Source: DATEPR01 sp036503065
GTDB lineage: Bacteria > Actinomycetota > Actinomycetes > Mycobacteriales > Pseudonocardiaceae
Assembly (NCBI GenBank): GCA_036503065.1
Contig: DASXXM010000667.1
Span: 1 to 17,088 of the forward strand
Direction of reading: 5' to 3'
DNA length: 17,088 nucleotides
In this document: positions 7,702 to 15,800 of the stretch, piece after piece
Layout: every line of letters starts with the position of its first letter
Numbering within the stretch: the first letter of the stretch is position 1
Program-made: the position numbers and the translations under genes
The notes under the pieces: model-generated
Database searches by the model: none
The model's input: only the letters and a program-made list of their open reading frames with translations
What the model was told of the DNA's origin: nothing

Positions 7702-8871
7702 TCAGTTCGTCGGGTCGGGACTGCTGGGCTGTGCGGTCGGCCCGACACACGCCTGCGGCGGCGGGGTCAGGCCGAGGAGGCTGCCGAGGCCGCCCAGGGT
7801 GTCCTGGAGGCCGCAGAGCAGGGACTGCCCTGGGGGAGTGGTCGGCGGTGTCGTTGTCGGCTCGGTCGGCGGCACCGGCGGCGTGGGCACCGTGCTGGAT
7901 GGCGGTGGGATCGGGGTGGGCGCCGTGGTGGTGATCGGGACCGGTGTGGTGGTGGGCGCCGGTGTTGGCGGCGGTGCCGGTGTTATGGGGGTCGAGGTGG
8001 CCGGCGGGCTGACGTCGGCGACCTCGGTGACGCCGCCCTGGTACGCCGTGAGCCACGCGCTGACCAGGTTCAGGTAGGCCACCGAGTCGTTGTAGCTGAG
8101 GATGGCCGACTGGAGGCCCGCTGCCGTTGCCAGGTCACGGCCGTCGGCGCACAGGTAACGCGCGGCGGCGAGGCCGGCGTCGTAGATGTTCTCCGGGTCG
8201 GCGATGCCGTCGTGATTGCCGTCCGACGCCCACGCCCGCCATGTGGACGGGATGAACTGCATCGGGCCGACGGCCCGGTCCCAGACCGGATCGCCGTCGA
8301 GCACGCCGTTGTCGGTGTCCGGTATCGCGGCAAAACCGTTGCTGCCGTTGAGAACCGGGCCGAGTATCGGCGGCACGGCCGTGCCGTTGGCGGTCACCCG
8401 GCCGCCCTCCGCGTGGCCGGACTCGACCTTGCCGATGGCCGCGAGCAGCGCGACCGGCAGGTGGCAGCCCGGCTGTGACCGGGCGAGTTCCGCCGCCGCG
8501 TCACGGTAGGCGGCCAGCGCCACAGCGGGAATGCCGCCGACATAGGAGACGGTCACCGTGGCAGGCGGGGCGGGTTGCGGCAGTTGCACGACGATCGGTG
8601 GCGACGGCGGCCGTGGCAACGGCGCCGCGGGCACCACGCCGCCGTCCGCGCCGGCCGTGGTCCACCGGGTGGCCGGCCGCGGGGCGACCGGGTACGGCGG
8701 CCGTTGGGCGCCGGCCGTGGTGTGGGTGGACGACGTCGTCGTGCTGCTGACCGCGATCAGCAGCGCCATACCGGCCGTGGCGATCGCGCCCCGACGAGCG
8801 GTCGAGGCTCGTGCGTGCCGACGGCGTTTCGTACTCACCCGTGCGTGTCGTGGACCGATTGCGGATCCCAT
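7702..8871 (-). CDS. Secreted MltB-like lytic transglycosylase (SLT domain) with Pro/Thr-rich tail
   Basis: A 389-aa exported peptidoglycan-cleaving enzyme of the kind that cuts the MurNAc-GlcNAc bond to give 1,6-anhydro ends. A basic N-terminus with KRRR is followed by a hydrophobic core (about 28-42). A low-complexity Pro-rich spacer leads to the catalytic domain (about 113-280): AAIGKVESGH with the likely catalytic Glu150, AVGPMQFIPSTW (200-211), NIYDAGLAAARYLC (228-241) and ILSYNDS (257-263). These match the actinobacterial MltB/Slt35-like family. The tail (281-389) is rich in Pro, Thr and Ala, may cross the wall, and ends with a short segment containing two cysteines. The start at 8871 is supported by GGGAGG seven to eight bases upstream. 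The gene lies 158 bp downstream of the XRE/NB-ARC gene in the same direction. Confidence 0.88.
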   Translation of the reverse strand: MGSAIGPRHARVSTKRRRHARASTARRGAIATAGMALLIAVSSTTTSSTHTTAGAQRPPYPVAPRPATRWTTAGADGGVVPAAPLPRPPSPPIVVQLPQPAPPATVTVSYVGGIPAVALAAYRDAAAELARSQPGCHLPVALLAAIGKVESGHAEGGRVTANGTAVPPILGPVLNGSNGFAAIPDTDNGVLDGDPVWDRAVGPMQFIPSTWRAWASDGNHDGIADPENIYDAGLAAARYLCADGRDLATAAGLQSAILSYNDSVAYLNLVSAWLTAYQGGVTEVADVSPPATSTPITPAPPPTPAPTTTPVPITTTAPTPIPPPSSTVPTPPVPPTEPTTTPPTTPPGQSLLCGLQDTLGGLGSLLGLTPPPQACVGPTAQPSSPDPTN

Positions 8872-9029
8872 ACGACCACCTCCCAGTCGTTCGGACCCTT
8901 CGAGTAAATACCGCTGGGGTCCGGAATTGTGGCGTGGCGGGCGATGGTGTCCAATTCAGGCAAGTATCGTGCCTATACGGGCAACCGGCTCGGGCATGTT
9001 TCCGGTCGATTGTGGTCGGTCGTTATCAA
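8872..9029 (-). promoter_or_regulatory. Upstream region of the lytic transglycosylase gene
   Basis: This 158-bp gap between two same-direction genes should hold the transglycosylase promoter. On the minus strand GGAAAC (8998-9003) is followed after 18 bp by CGTATA (8974-8979), which loosely resembles an ECF-sigma promoter (GGAAC/CGT type). A small inverted repeat, AGGCA with TGCCT (8958-8962 and 8970-8974), overlaps the predicted start site. I saw no recognisable riboswitch. The ribosome site GGGAGG lies at the gene-proximal end. Confidence 0.3.
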
Positions 9030-10382
9030 CTACGTGAACACCGGGACGGCCGGCGCGGGTGAGTCGTCGTGTCGTGGATCCGGTATGGCCGCCGGATCGA
9101 GGGAATCCTCGGTGTGCCGGAGTTCTCTTGCGAGCAGGTGGAGCAGGCCGGTCAGCGCATAGTGGCCATTGGCCGCATTGCGCAGTATGTGTGCGTCCAC
9201 GAGCGATTCCAGTTCGTCCTCGGCCGCCTGCGGCGTCAGTTCGGTGGCCGCCGCGACGGCCTCGACGCTCGCGGTGGGGCCGGGTAACAGCCCCAGTCCG
9301 AGGAAGACCTGCCGCGTCGCAGGGGCGAGCCGGTCGTAGGAGGACATGAAGGCACCGCGCATGTCCAGGTCGCCCGCGGTGAGCGCGGTGAGCCGCCGGG
9401 CCGGGTCACTCAGTTGCCGTGCCATTCTGGCCAGTGGCCAGTCGGGGCGGTCGGCGAGGCGATTGCCGGCGATGCGCAGTGCGAGGGGGAGTCGGTCGCA
9501 CAGTTCGACAATCTGGAGCGCCGCGGCGGGTTCGGCCGCGATCCGGTCGTGGCCGGCCATCATGCCCAACAGATGCGCGGCCTGCGCCGGTGTCAGGACG
9601 TCGAGCACGATGCGGGCCACCGACTCCAAACCGGACAGTGCGCCGCGGCTCGTGATCAGCATCGCGGATCCCGGGCTGTTGGGCAGCAACGGCCGCACCT
9701 GCGCCTCGTCGTCGGCGTCGTCGAGCACGAGCAGCACCCTGCGGCCCTGCATCATCCACTGGTACGCCGTCAGCCGGTCCTCGTCGCCGGGCAGGTCGCC
9801 GCGGATGCCGAACGCGCGCATCAACTGCTCGGCCGCCGCTGCCGCGCTCAGCGGCGCCGGTGACGTGCCGCGCAGATCAAGGAAGAACGTGCCGTTCGGG
9901 AAGCGATCGGCGACGCGGTGACCCGCGTGCGTGGCCAGGGCCGTCTTGCCGACGCCGGGCGGCCCGAGCAGGGCGACCACGGCGGTGGTGCACGCGCACT
10001 GGCTGATCCTGGTGACGATCCGGTCGGACTCGGTGTCGCGGCCGGTGAGGTCGGCGACGGCCCTGGGCAGCGGGTGCGGCCGGCCGGCGACCGGTGCGGG
10101 TGGCGAGTCGTACGCGCCGGCGTCGTCAAGGTCGAGCAGCTCCAGCAGCGCCGCGCCGGTGGGTTGGAGGGCCGACGCGAGCGCCTCGACCGTCCTGCGC
10201 CGTGGCCGGTCCACCCGACCGCGCTCCAGATCACTGATCGCCCTGGTGCTCAGTCCGGACCGCGCCGACAGTTCCTCCTGGGTGAGTCCGGCCAGTCTGC
10301 GGTGCTCGGTGACCATGCTCGCGACCAGATTCTTCCTCCTCAGGGCGTTGTACCGGGGCATTCCGTCCACTGTGGTCACCAT
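9030..10382 (-). CDS. XRE-family HTH / NB-ARC ATPase transcriptional regulator
   Basis: A 450-aa regulator counted from the ATG at 10382. An XRE/Cro-type helix-turn-helix occupies about 18-65 (HRRLAGLTQEELSARSGLSTRAISDLERGR). A linker leads to an NB-ARC ATPase: Walker A GPPGVGKT (140-147), Walker B VLLVLDDADD (216-225), ITSRG (243-247) and RLPLALRIAG. A winged-helix region follows (about 335-425, SYDRLAPATRQVFLGLGLLP). The protein ends there, without the TPR sensor repeats that usually follow in AfsR-like proteins, so it is a short version. The frame continues to a GTG at 10451, six bases after a -10-like TAGAGG, so a leaderless start adding 23 residues is possible; the start is uncertain. 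A TTA codon lies at 9285-9287. Its targets are unknown; the transglycosylase gene downstream is a candidate. Confidence 0.85.
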   Translation of the reverse strand: MVTTVDGMPRYNALRRKNLVASMVTEHRRLAGLTQEELSARSGLSTRAISDLERGRVDRPRRRTVEALASALQPTGAALLELLDLDDAGAYDSPPAPVAGRPHPLPRAVADLTGRDTESDRIVTRISQCACTTAVVALLGPPGVGKTALATHAGHRVADRFPNGTFFLDLRGTSPAPLSAAAAAEQLMRAFGIRGDLPGDEDRLTAYQWMMQGRRVLLVLDDADDEAQVRPLLPNSPGSAMLITSRGALSGLESVARIVLDVLTPAQAAHLLGMMAGHDRIAAEPAAALQIVELCDRLPLALRIAGNRLADRPDWPLARMARQLSDPARRLTALTAGDLDMRGAFMSSYDRLAPATRQVFLGLGLLPGPTASVEAVAAATELTPQAAEDELESLVDAHILRNAANGHYALTGLLHLLARELRHTEDSLDPAAIPDPRHDDSPAPAVPVFT

Positions 10383-10455
10383 TCGTTCGCCGGTGTGAGA
10401 ATTGCCGTCGCGCGGTCGTCGGAGGTTGCCGCACCGACGACCAACGCACACAATG

Positions 10456-10494
10456 ATCCTCTATTCCCGAAAGTGGGCGATGTCTCAAATTGAG
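10456..10494 (-). promoter_or_regulatory. Predicted promoter of the XRE/NB-ARC regulator with palindromic site
   Basis: On the minus strand a -35-like TTGAGA (10483-10488) is followed after 19 bp by TAGAGG (10458-10463), one base from the actinobacterial TAGAGT-type -10. The -35 lies inside the 11-bp palindrome CTCAATTTGAG (10484-10494 on plus), well placed for an autorepressor. Six bases after TAGAGG is an in-frame GTG at 10451, which would give a leaderless message. Confidence 0.4.
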
Positions 10495-10542
10495 GCATAC
10501 GGACCGAGGTTTGCTTACGGTCCTCGATACGCCATTCCGGTG

Positions 10543-10570
10543 ACGGCCGGCAGATCATTCTGCCGGCCGT
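10543..10570 (-). terminator. Strong perfect hairpin downstream of the membrane-protein gene
   Basis: An 11-bp perfect inverted repeat, ACGGCCGGCAG (10543-10553) and CTGCCGGCCGT (10560-10570), encloses a 6-nt loop ATCATT. It lies about 120 bp after the stop of the minus-strand membrane-protein gene and before the promoter of the next gene. No T-run follows, which is usual for actinobacterial intrinsic terminators. Orientation is inferred from position only. Confidence 0.6.
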
Positions 10571-10690
10571 AACTTCGTGGACTCGAACGGGGCAGGGCTG
10601 GTGTCGTAGACGTGTGCACCCGATTATCGACGATTCCGGGTGGAGCGGAGCTGCCAGATTTCCGGCCTCCCGCGGCGCCACCCCGACCGG

Positions 10691-11947
10691 TCAGCCCTGG
10701 GCATTCTGTAGCGTGCCACTGACATTGAGCAACTCGTCGCACCCGGCCGCCTGCTGGCCGGAGGCGGGCGTGCCCGGTACCGAGCACGTCACGTCCGCCG
10801 TGACCTTGCCGGCCGCCGGTACCTCGATCGGGGTAACCCAGTGATAGTCCTGGTTGCGGAACGTCTCCAGCGCGATGGTGGTAATGACACGGTTGCCGAA
10901 GCTGATCGTCAGCAGGCCCTGGTCGCCCTGGAAGTTCGCGAGCACGATGTCGGTGATCTGGAACATCTTGCGGTCCGGCACCGTGTAGGCGCCGACCTTC
11001 CTGGTGCCGCCGCCGGTCTGGACCTGGATCGTCGCGGAACTCTGCTGCCCGCCACCCCCCGTGCCGCCGCCACCACCTCCGCCGCCACCGGTGCTACCGC
11101 CGCCGGCTCCGGCGGCCGTGCCGCCGCCGGCCCGCTGGGTGGCCGGGGCCTGCGGCGCGCGGGAGTTCACGACCTGGTTGGCGGCGGCCTGCGCGGCCTG
11201 GGTGGCACTGCTGCGGACGACCGGTCCGACCAGTGCGAACCACGCCACCAGCAGGGCCACTATCGCGGCGAGCACCGCGAGCAGCCACCGCGGCAGGAGC
11301 GGCAGTTGCACCAGTTCGCCGGGGATCTCCTGCGGGCGCTCGTCGTCGCCCGGCGTGGCGAGCGCGGTGAACTGGTGCGTCACGGGTTTGCCGAACCAGA
11401 TGAGCTTGGCCACCCGGACCCGCAGGCGCGCGTCCTCGTCGTCGCCGGGTTCCAGATGCGACCGCTTCGGCGTGATCGCGAGCTTGAGGTCCTCGCCTGC
11501 CTGCGCCGTGCCCAGCAGGAGGTCCGTCGGCGCGTTGCCCTGGTTGTCCACGCTCACGCGGTAGCGCGCGCCGAGCCAGCCGCGCCGGCGCCGGGGCGTC
11601 AGTCGCGCAGCCAGTTGGCCGAACGGCTCGACGACCACGGTGGTTTCGGGCACCACCACCGAATCGGGCCGTTCGACCGGCAGCACCCGCACGCCGAGCG
11701 GGATCTCGCCGGCACGCACCGCGGCGGACCGCGGTGGTGTCAGGTGGACGGTGACCGTCTCGGCGGTACCGGGGTAGAGCGAAACCCGGGTGGGCGTGAT
11801 GGTGCTCCACGCCGCGGGTTCGCCGACCACCTCCAGTTCGTACGCCTCAACGATGTCGCTGTCGTTGCGGACGGTGAGGGACGTGGTCGCCTCGCTGCCG
11901 GGGGTCACCACGACTGGATCGAGCGCGATCTGAGCAAAGGTGGTCAC
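10691..11947 (-). CDS. Bitopic membrane protein with NEW3-like beta-sandwich domains, CIS-locus associated
   Basis: A 418-aa protein with no signal peptide. Residues 1-110 form a NEW3/COG1470-like beta-sandwich (VVVTPGSEATTSLTVRNDS, then YPGTAETVTVHLTPP), and 111-215 form a second beta-rich module. A single membrane helix follows Arg220 (WLLAVLAAIVALLVAWFALV, 221-240). Then comes an Ala/Gln-rich stalk, a Gly-rich linker (about 274-300) and a C-terminal beta-domain (304-418) with Cys388 and Cys403 that could form a disulfide outside. The positive-inside rule gives N-in/C-out, putting the NEW3 part in the cytoplasm. Proteins of this build occur in actinobacterial CIS loci and are often labelled 'hydrolytic protein' without any catalytic motif; none is visible here. 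The start is a GTG with no Shine-Dalgarno, six bases after TAACTT. It is divergent from the CIS-side response regulator. Membrane anchoring of the CIS is an inference. Confidence 0.8.
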   Translation of the reverse strand: MTTFAQIALDPVVVTPGSEATTSLTVRNDSDIVEAYELEVVGEPAAWSTITPTRVSLYPGTAETVTVHLTPPRSAAVRAGEIPLGVRVLPVERPDSVVVPETTVVVEPFGQLAARLTPRRRRGWLGARYRVSVDNQGNAPTDLLLGTAQAGEDLKLAITPKRSHLEPGDDEDARLRVRVAKLIWFGKPVTHQFTALATPGDDERPQEIPGELVQLPLLPRWLLAVLAAIVALLVAWFALVGPVVRSSATQAAQAAANQVVNSRAPQAPATQRAGGGTAAGAGGGSTGGGGGGGGGTGGGGQQSSATIQVQTGGGTRKVGAYTVPDRKMFQITDIVLANFQGDQGLLTISFGNRVITTIALETFRNQDYHWVTPIEVPAAGKVTADVTCSVPGTPASGQQAAGCDELLNVSGTLQNAQG

Positions 11948-12080
11948 GCTCGCAAGTTAGGAGTTCCCGCGCCCGGTCGGCAGGGATGCGGGGGCAGAAC
12001 AGGGGTCACCGGCGCTGCCCCCGGGCCACCCCGGCGCTGCCCGTCGGAAGCGGAGTGCGACTGGACAAGGGAGAACGTCG
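11948..12080. promoter_or_regulatory. Divergent control region of the CIS segment
   Basis: This 133-bp gap lies between the membrane-protein gene (minus) and the response-regulator gene (plus). On minus, TAACTT (11954-11959) lies exactly six bases from the GTG start, suggesting a leaderless message. On plus, AAGGGAG (12067-12073) is a good ribosome site seven bases before the GTG at 12081, so that message has a leader. A direct repeat at 12009-12042 lies in between. No clear -35/-10 pair for the plus gene was found. Confidence 0.5.
12009..12042. repeat. 12-bp direct repeat, 22-bp period (candidate operator)
   Basis: CCGGCGCTGCCC occurs at 12009-12020 and again, identical, at 12031-12042. The 22-bp period is about two helical turns, so a dimeric regulator could bind both copies on one face. 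It is placed between the divergent starts, upstream of the response-regulator gene. The binding protein is unknown; the adjacent LuxR-type protein is a candidate. Confidence 0.5.
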
Positions 12081-12764
12081 GTGAGTGAACGTGGCGGTAT
12101 GACGGGGATGACCGGCGTAGGCCTGAACGGGCGGCCGGAACCGGCCCGCGTTCCCGTCGCGGTGTTCGCGGAGGACGAGATCCTCCGGGCGGGCGTGCTG
12201 CACCAGTTGCGGCAGCGGCCCGAGGTGGAACTGCTGCCGCAGGAGGAGGTCGGCCGGTCGCGGGCCACGCTGGTCGTGGTGGACCGGGTGGACGACGAGG
12301 CCGTGCGCCTGCTGCGCGCACTGCAACACGGCTCGTCGAGCCGGACTTGTCTTGTGGTGGGCCGCTTCGAATCCAACGCGCTGCAGACGGTGGTCGACTG
12401 TGGGGTGGCCGCCGTGATGCGCCGCGCCGACACCGACTCCGATCGGCTGGTACGCGCGATCATCGATGTGGCCAAGGGCGACGGCGTGTTACCGGGTGAC
12501 CTGGTCAGCCGGTTGCTCGACCACGTCGGCCGGCTCCAGCGGGCGGTGCTGGACCCGCGCAGGCCCGGCCTTGCCACGCTCAGCGGTCGTGAGGCCGACA
12601 TGCTCCGGCTGGTGGCGGAGGGCCTGGACACGATGGAGATCGCGCAGAAGACGTCGTACTCCGAGCGCACCGTGAAGAACGTGCTGCACGAGGTGACCAC
12701 CAGGCTGAACCTGCGCAACCGGGCACACGCCGTCGGCTACGCGATGCGCAACGGGCTGATCTGA
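12081..12764 (+). CDS. LuxR/NarL-type response regulator with degenerate receiver
   Basis: A 227-aa protein from the GTG at 12081, with AAGGGAG seven bases upstream. Residues 24-145 keep a receiver-like alternation of strands and helices: VPVAVFAEDE with the acidic pair Glu31/Asp32 and TLVVVDRVDD with Asp68 at the phospho-site position. The usual Thr/Ser after strand 4 appears replaced (LVVGRFES, Gly94). The usual conserved Lys of strand 5 is Arg (AVMRRADT, 114-115). Residues 167-224 are a clear LuxR/GerE DNA-binding domain (LSGREADMLRLVAEGLD through SERTVKNVLHEVTTRLNL). The switch may therefore be phosphorylation-independent. No sensor kinase is adjacent. A TTA codon (12489-12491, Leu137) could make translation depend on the rare leucyl tRNA. 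As the first gene of the plus-strand CIS segment, it probably regulates that locus. Confidence 0.88.
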   Translation: MSERGGMTGMTGVGLNGRPEPARVPVAVFAEDEILRAGVLHQLRQRPEVELLPQEEVGRSRATLVVVDRVDDEAVRLLRALQHGSSSRTCLVVGRFESNALQTVVDCGVAAVMRRADTDSDRLVRAIIDVAKGDGVLPGDLVSRLLDHVGRLQRAVLDPRRPGLATLSGREADMLRLVAEGLDTMEIAQKTSYSERTVKNVLHEVTTRLNLRNRAHAVGYAMRNGLI

Positions 12765-12782
12765 CACCGATTGCCCTGCGGG

Positions 12783-12810
12783 GACCACGGGCGTGCCCCC
12801 GGTCGTGGTC
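12783..12810 (+). terminator. Possible hairpin terminator or attenuator after the response-regulator gene
   Basis: GACCACG (12783-12789) pairs with CGTGGTC (12804-12810) around a GC-rich 14-nt loop that can itself pair partly (GG with CC). It starts 18 bp after the stop. The rest of the 131-bp gap holds a palindrome GTTGCCGCAAC (12870-12880) just before the ribosome site of the next gene. There is no T-run; it may reduce rather than stop read-through into the propeller gene. Confidence 0.35.
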
Positions 12811-12898
12811 GCCGGGCCCTGTTCGACCCGGTCCCGCGGCGGCCACGATCGGACCGGGCAGAACTCTGTGTTGCCGCAACGGATTCGTGAGGTGAGTG

Positions 12899-15800
12899 GT
12901 GATCGGCAGGACGGCACGGCACCGGATGATCATGCTGGCCGTGGTGGGCCTCGGCGTCGTGTCGCTGCTGACCATGCCGGTCAGCGGGCCGCCGCGCGCG
13001 GTCACCCCGGTCGACCTTTCCACCGGCGGGCGCGTCCTCTTCGCCGGCACCGACCATCTCGGGCTCGGTGTCGTGGCGGGGCAGGCCGACGCCCCACCGC
13101 TGTTCGGCCCCGGTCCGGGCCACTTCGACGAGCAGGCGGCGGCGCGCGGCGACCAGTTGGTGTTCACCAGCCTGCGCGACGGACCCCTGCCGGAGGTCTA
13201 CCTGCGTACCGCGACCGGCGTGGTGCGGCGGCTGACGACCGACCAGAACACCGAGCATCCCCGGCTGTCACCGGATGGCACCTTCGTCGTGTTCGACGCC
13301 ATGGCGCCCGGTGCGACACAGCACCAACTGTGGCGGATCGACACCGACGGCTCCGGGCTGCGGCAGCTCACCGACACCGCGTTCGACGAGACCGCACCGG
13401 ACCTGTCACCGGACGGCACGCAGATCACGTTCTCCAGCAATCAGACGCCCGGCACCGGCCGCCAGATCTTCCGGATGCCGATCGACGGCGGACCGGTCAC
13501 CCAGGTGACCACCGAGCAGTCCGGCGACGCGATCGATCCGACATGGAATCCGGTGAACGACGCTGCCCACCGCAACCAGATCGCGTACGTGCTCGACGAT
13601 CCGGCGCACAACCTTGAGCAGACCCGGCTGGCCGGGGACTGCGGCTGCGGGCTGCTGTTGGCAGGCCCGCAGGGGAACTGGCCGAGCCGGGCGCCTGCCT
13701 GGTGCCCCGACGGCAACAGCGTGCTGTTCGTCAGCCCCGGCCCACAGCCCGGCCCGGACAGCGTCTACCGGGCCGGGGTCCTTTCGACGACACCGGCGCA
13801 ACTGCTGCTGGCGCAGGACCGCCGCATCGACTCACCCACGTGGCTCGGCCCGCTGGACAACGGGCAGATCGTGGTGACCAGGACCGACGCCCCGGCCGCG
13901 AACGTCGCGACGTTGCAGGACGTCCGCCCGGACGGCGGCGACCCGCGCGACCTCGGCGTGACCATCCTGCGCGAGGACCCGAGCACCGATCCCGTCGGCG
14001 ATCCGCTGTTCAATCCGGCGCCCGGCTTCGACCCGTGGCTGGAACGGCAGACCTACACGCCGGACGGCCAGGGCATCGTGGTGACCCGATTCGAGGACAG
14101 CCCGGCAGGGCGCATCGAACGGATCTGGCAGACCGGTCCCGACGGCGCCAACCCACAGCCGATGCAACTGGCCGGCCGGGGACCGACCGACCGCGACACC
14201 GACCCCGCGTTCTCCCCGGACGGGAAGTTGTTGGCGCTGACCAGAACGACACCCGGCAGCCCGAGCCGCGTCCTCATCGCGGACGTGGCGACCGGCGCGA
14301 TCACCGCCACCATCCCCGGCCGGCCGGGACTGAACGACGCACAGCCGGCCTGGTCGGCCGATGGCACGACCATCGCGTTCACACGGGACGCGATCATCAA
14401 CGGCGGCGGCGGGAACAAGCACATCTGGACCGCGCCGGCCGGCGCGCTGAGCCAGCAGACGGACCTCAGCGCGCAGCACTGCACCGCGACCTGCGAGGTC
14501 ATCGACGACAGTCCGGCCTACTCGCCGGACGGCTCGCGGATCGCGTTCAACCGCAAGGACGGCGGCGGCCGGGTCAACGAGCAGAACGGCGTCCTGATCG
14601 TGTCGGCGACCGGACCGGGCTGCCAGGTCGTGCTGCCCATCGGCCTGCAGGCCGATCCCACCGCCTGCCAACGGAATCTGCCCGACACCACGGTGACCGG
14701 GCCGCACCAGCCCCGGGACGTCGCCTGGAGCCCGGACGGGACGCAGTTCGTGTTCACGGCACGGCGCGCCGAGATCGGCAACTCGCCGGAGGGCCTCGCC
14801 GTGTACGACCTGGCCGGCGCGACCTGGACGCCGCTGGACCGGAACCTGCCCGGCCGGCAGAAGGAACCGGCGACGCGGCAGTCGGTCGACCTCGCCGTCA
14901 CGGCACCGCCCAACACGCCACAGCTGCAGGTGGGCCATGGCGAGACGATCACGGCGACCGTCACCAGCCACGGACCGGCCGCGTCGCCCGGCACCGTGCT
15001 CACCGTGTCGGTGCCCGCCGGCCTCGCGCTGAGCGGGCTCACCACCGGCACGGGCACCTGTGATTCGGCGACCCGTAGCTGTGCTCTTGGCGTGCTCCAA
15101 CCGGGCGCGTCCGTCCCGGTCACCGCCGCCGTCACCGGGCTCTCGCCGGGCACGCAGTCGGTCGTCTGGACGGTGGCCGGCAGTTCCGTCGACTCGGTCC
15201 CGACCGACAACACCGCGACGACGATCGTGCCGGTCGTGTCCGTCCCGCAGCCGGTGCCTCCCGGGCCGGTGCCGTCCGTCGCCGACCCGGCGGTCGCGCT
15301 GACCGCCACGCCGCAACCCGGCTTCGTCGGCGGGCAGGTGACCGTGACCTACACCGTGCGCAACGACGGGAACGCCACCGCCACCGGCCTGAGCCTGTCG
15401 TTCGGACTGCCCGCCGGCGTCCCGGTCACCTCGGTGCCGGCCGGCTGCACCGCCGCCGGCTGCCCCGCCCTGCCCGATCTCGTCCCCGGCGCCGCTGCCG
15501 CGGTGCCGGTGGTCATCACGCCGATCGCGGCGCTGAACACCACTGTCATGGGCATCCTGACCACAACGGGCCAGGACGCCAACCGCGCCAACGACAGGGC
15601 GACCGCGCCGCTGCACGTCCTTCAACCGAAGATCGTCGCGGTGCCGCCGATCGGGCCGCCCGGCTTCGTGACTCTGGTGCGGGGCATCGACTTTCCCGCC
15701 GGCGCGCCGATCACGCTGACCTGGTCGCCGGGGATCACCGCCGCGGCCGCGCCGGTCCGGCCCGGCGCCAACCTGAAGTTCACCGGTGAACTGCTGATCC

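Larger units (their letters stand above)
10383..10690. other. Intergenic region between two minus-strand genes: hairpins and promoter
   Basis: This is a 308-bp non-coding stretch. Next to the membrane-protein stop there are about 150 bp with nothing convincing except a loose CACCCG/CGGGTG pair near 10616-10641. Then comes the strong hairpin at 10543-10570, then a weaker one, GGACCG (10501-10506) with CGGTCC (10518-10523). Then the promoter of the XRE/NB-ARC gene, including the near-operator palindrome CTCAAATTGAG (10484-10494). No conserved small gene could be supported here. Confidence 0.5.

Noticed and set aside
7573..8478. 301-codon plus-strand frame
   Set aside because: Beyond the signal-like beginning it is antisense to the transglycosylase and composed of Arg/Gly-rich shadow sequence.
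10383..10451. 23-residue N-terminal extension of the XRE/NB-ARC regulator as the definite start
   Set aside because: The added residues do not look like the family's N-terminus; only promoter spacing supports it, so it is kept as an alternative.
11040..11125. G-rich repeats on the minus strand as a G-quadruplex or regulatory repeat
   Set aside because: They encode the Gly-rich linker of the membrane protein; codon repetition explains them.
12793..13617. 274-codon plus-strand frame overlapping the propeller gene start
   Set aside because: Arg/Pro-rich with no domain; the propeller frame has clear xSPDG repeats in the same DNA.
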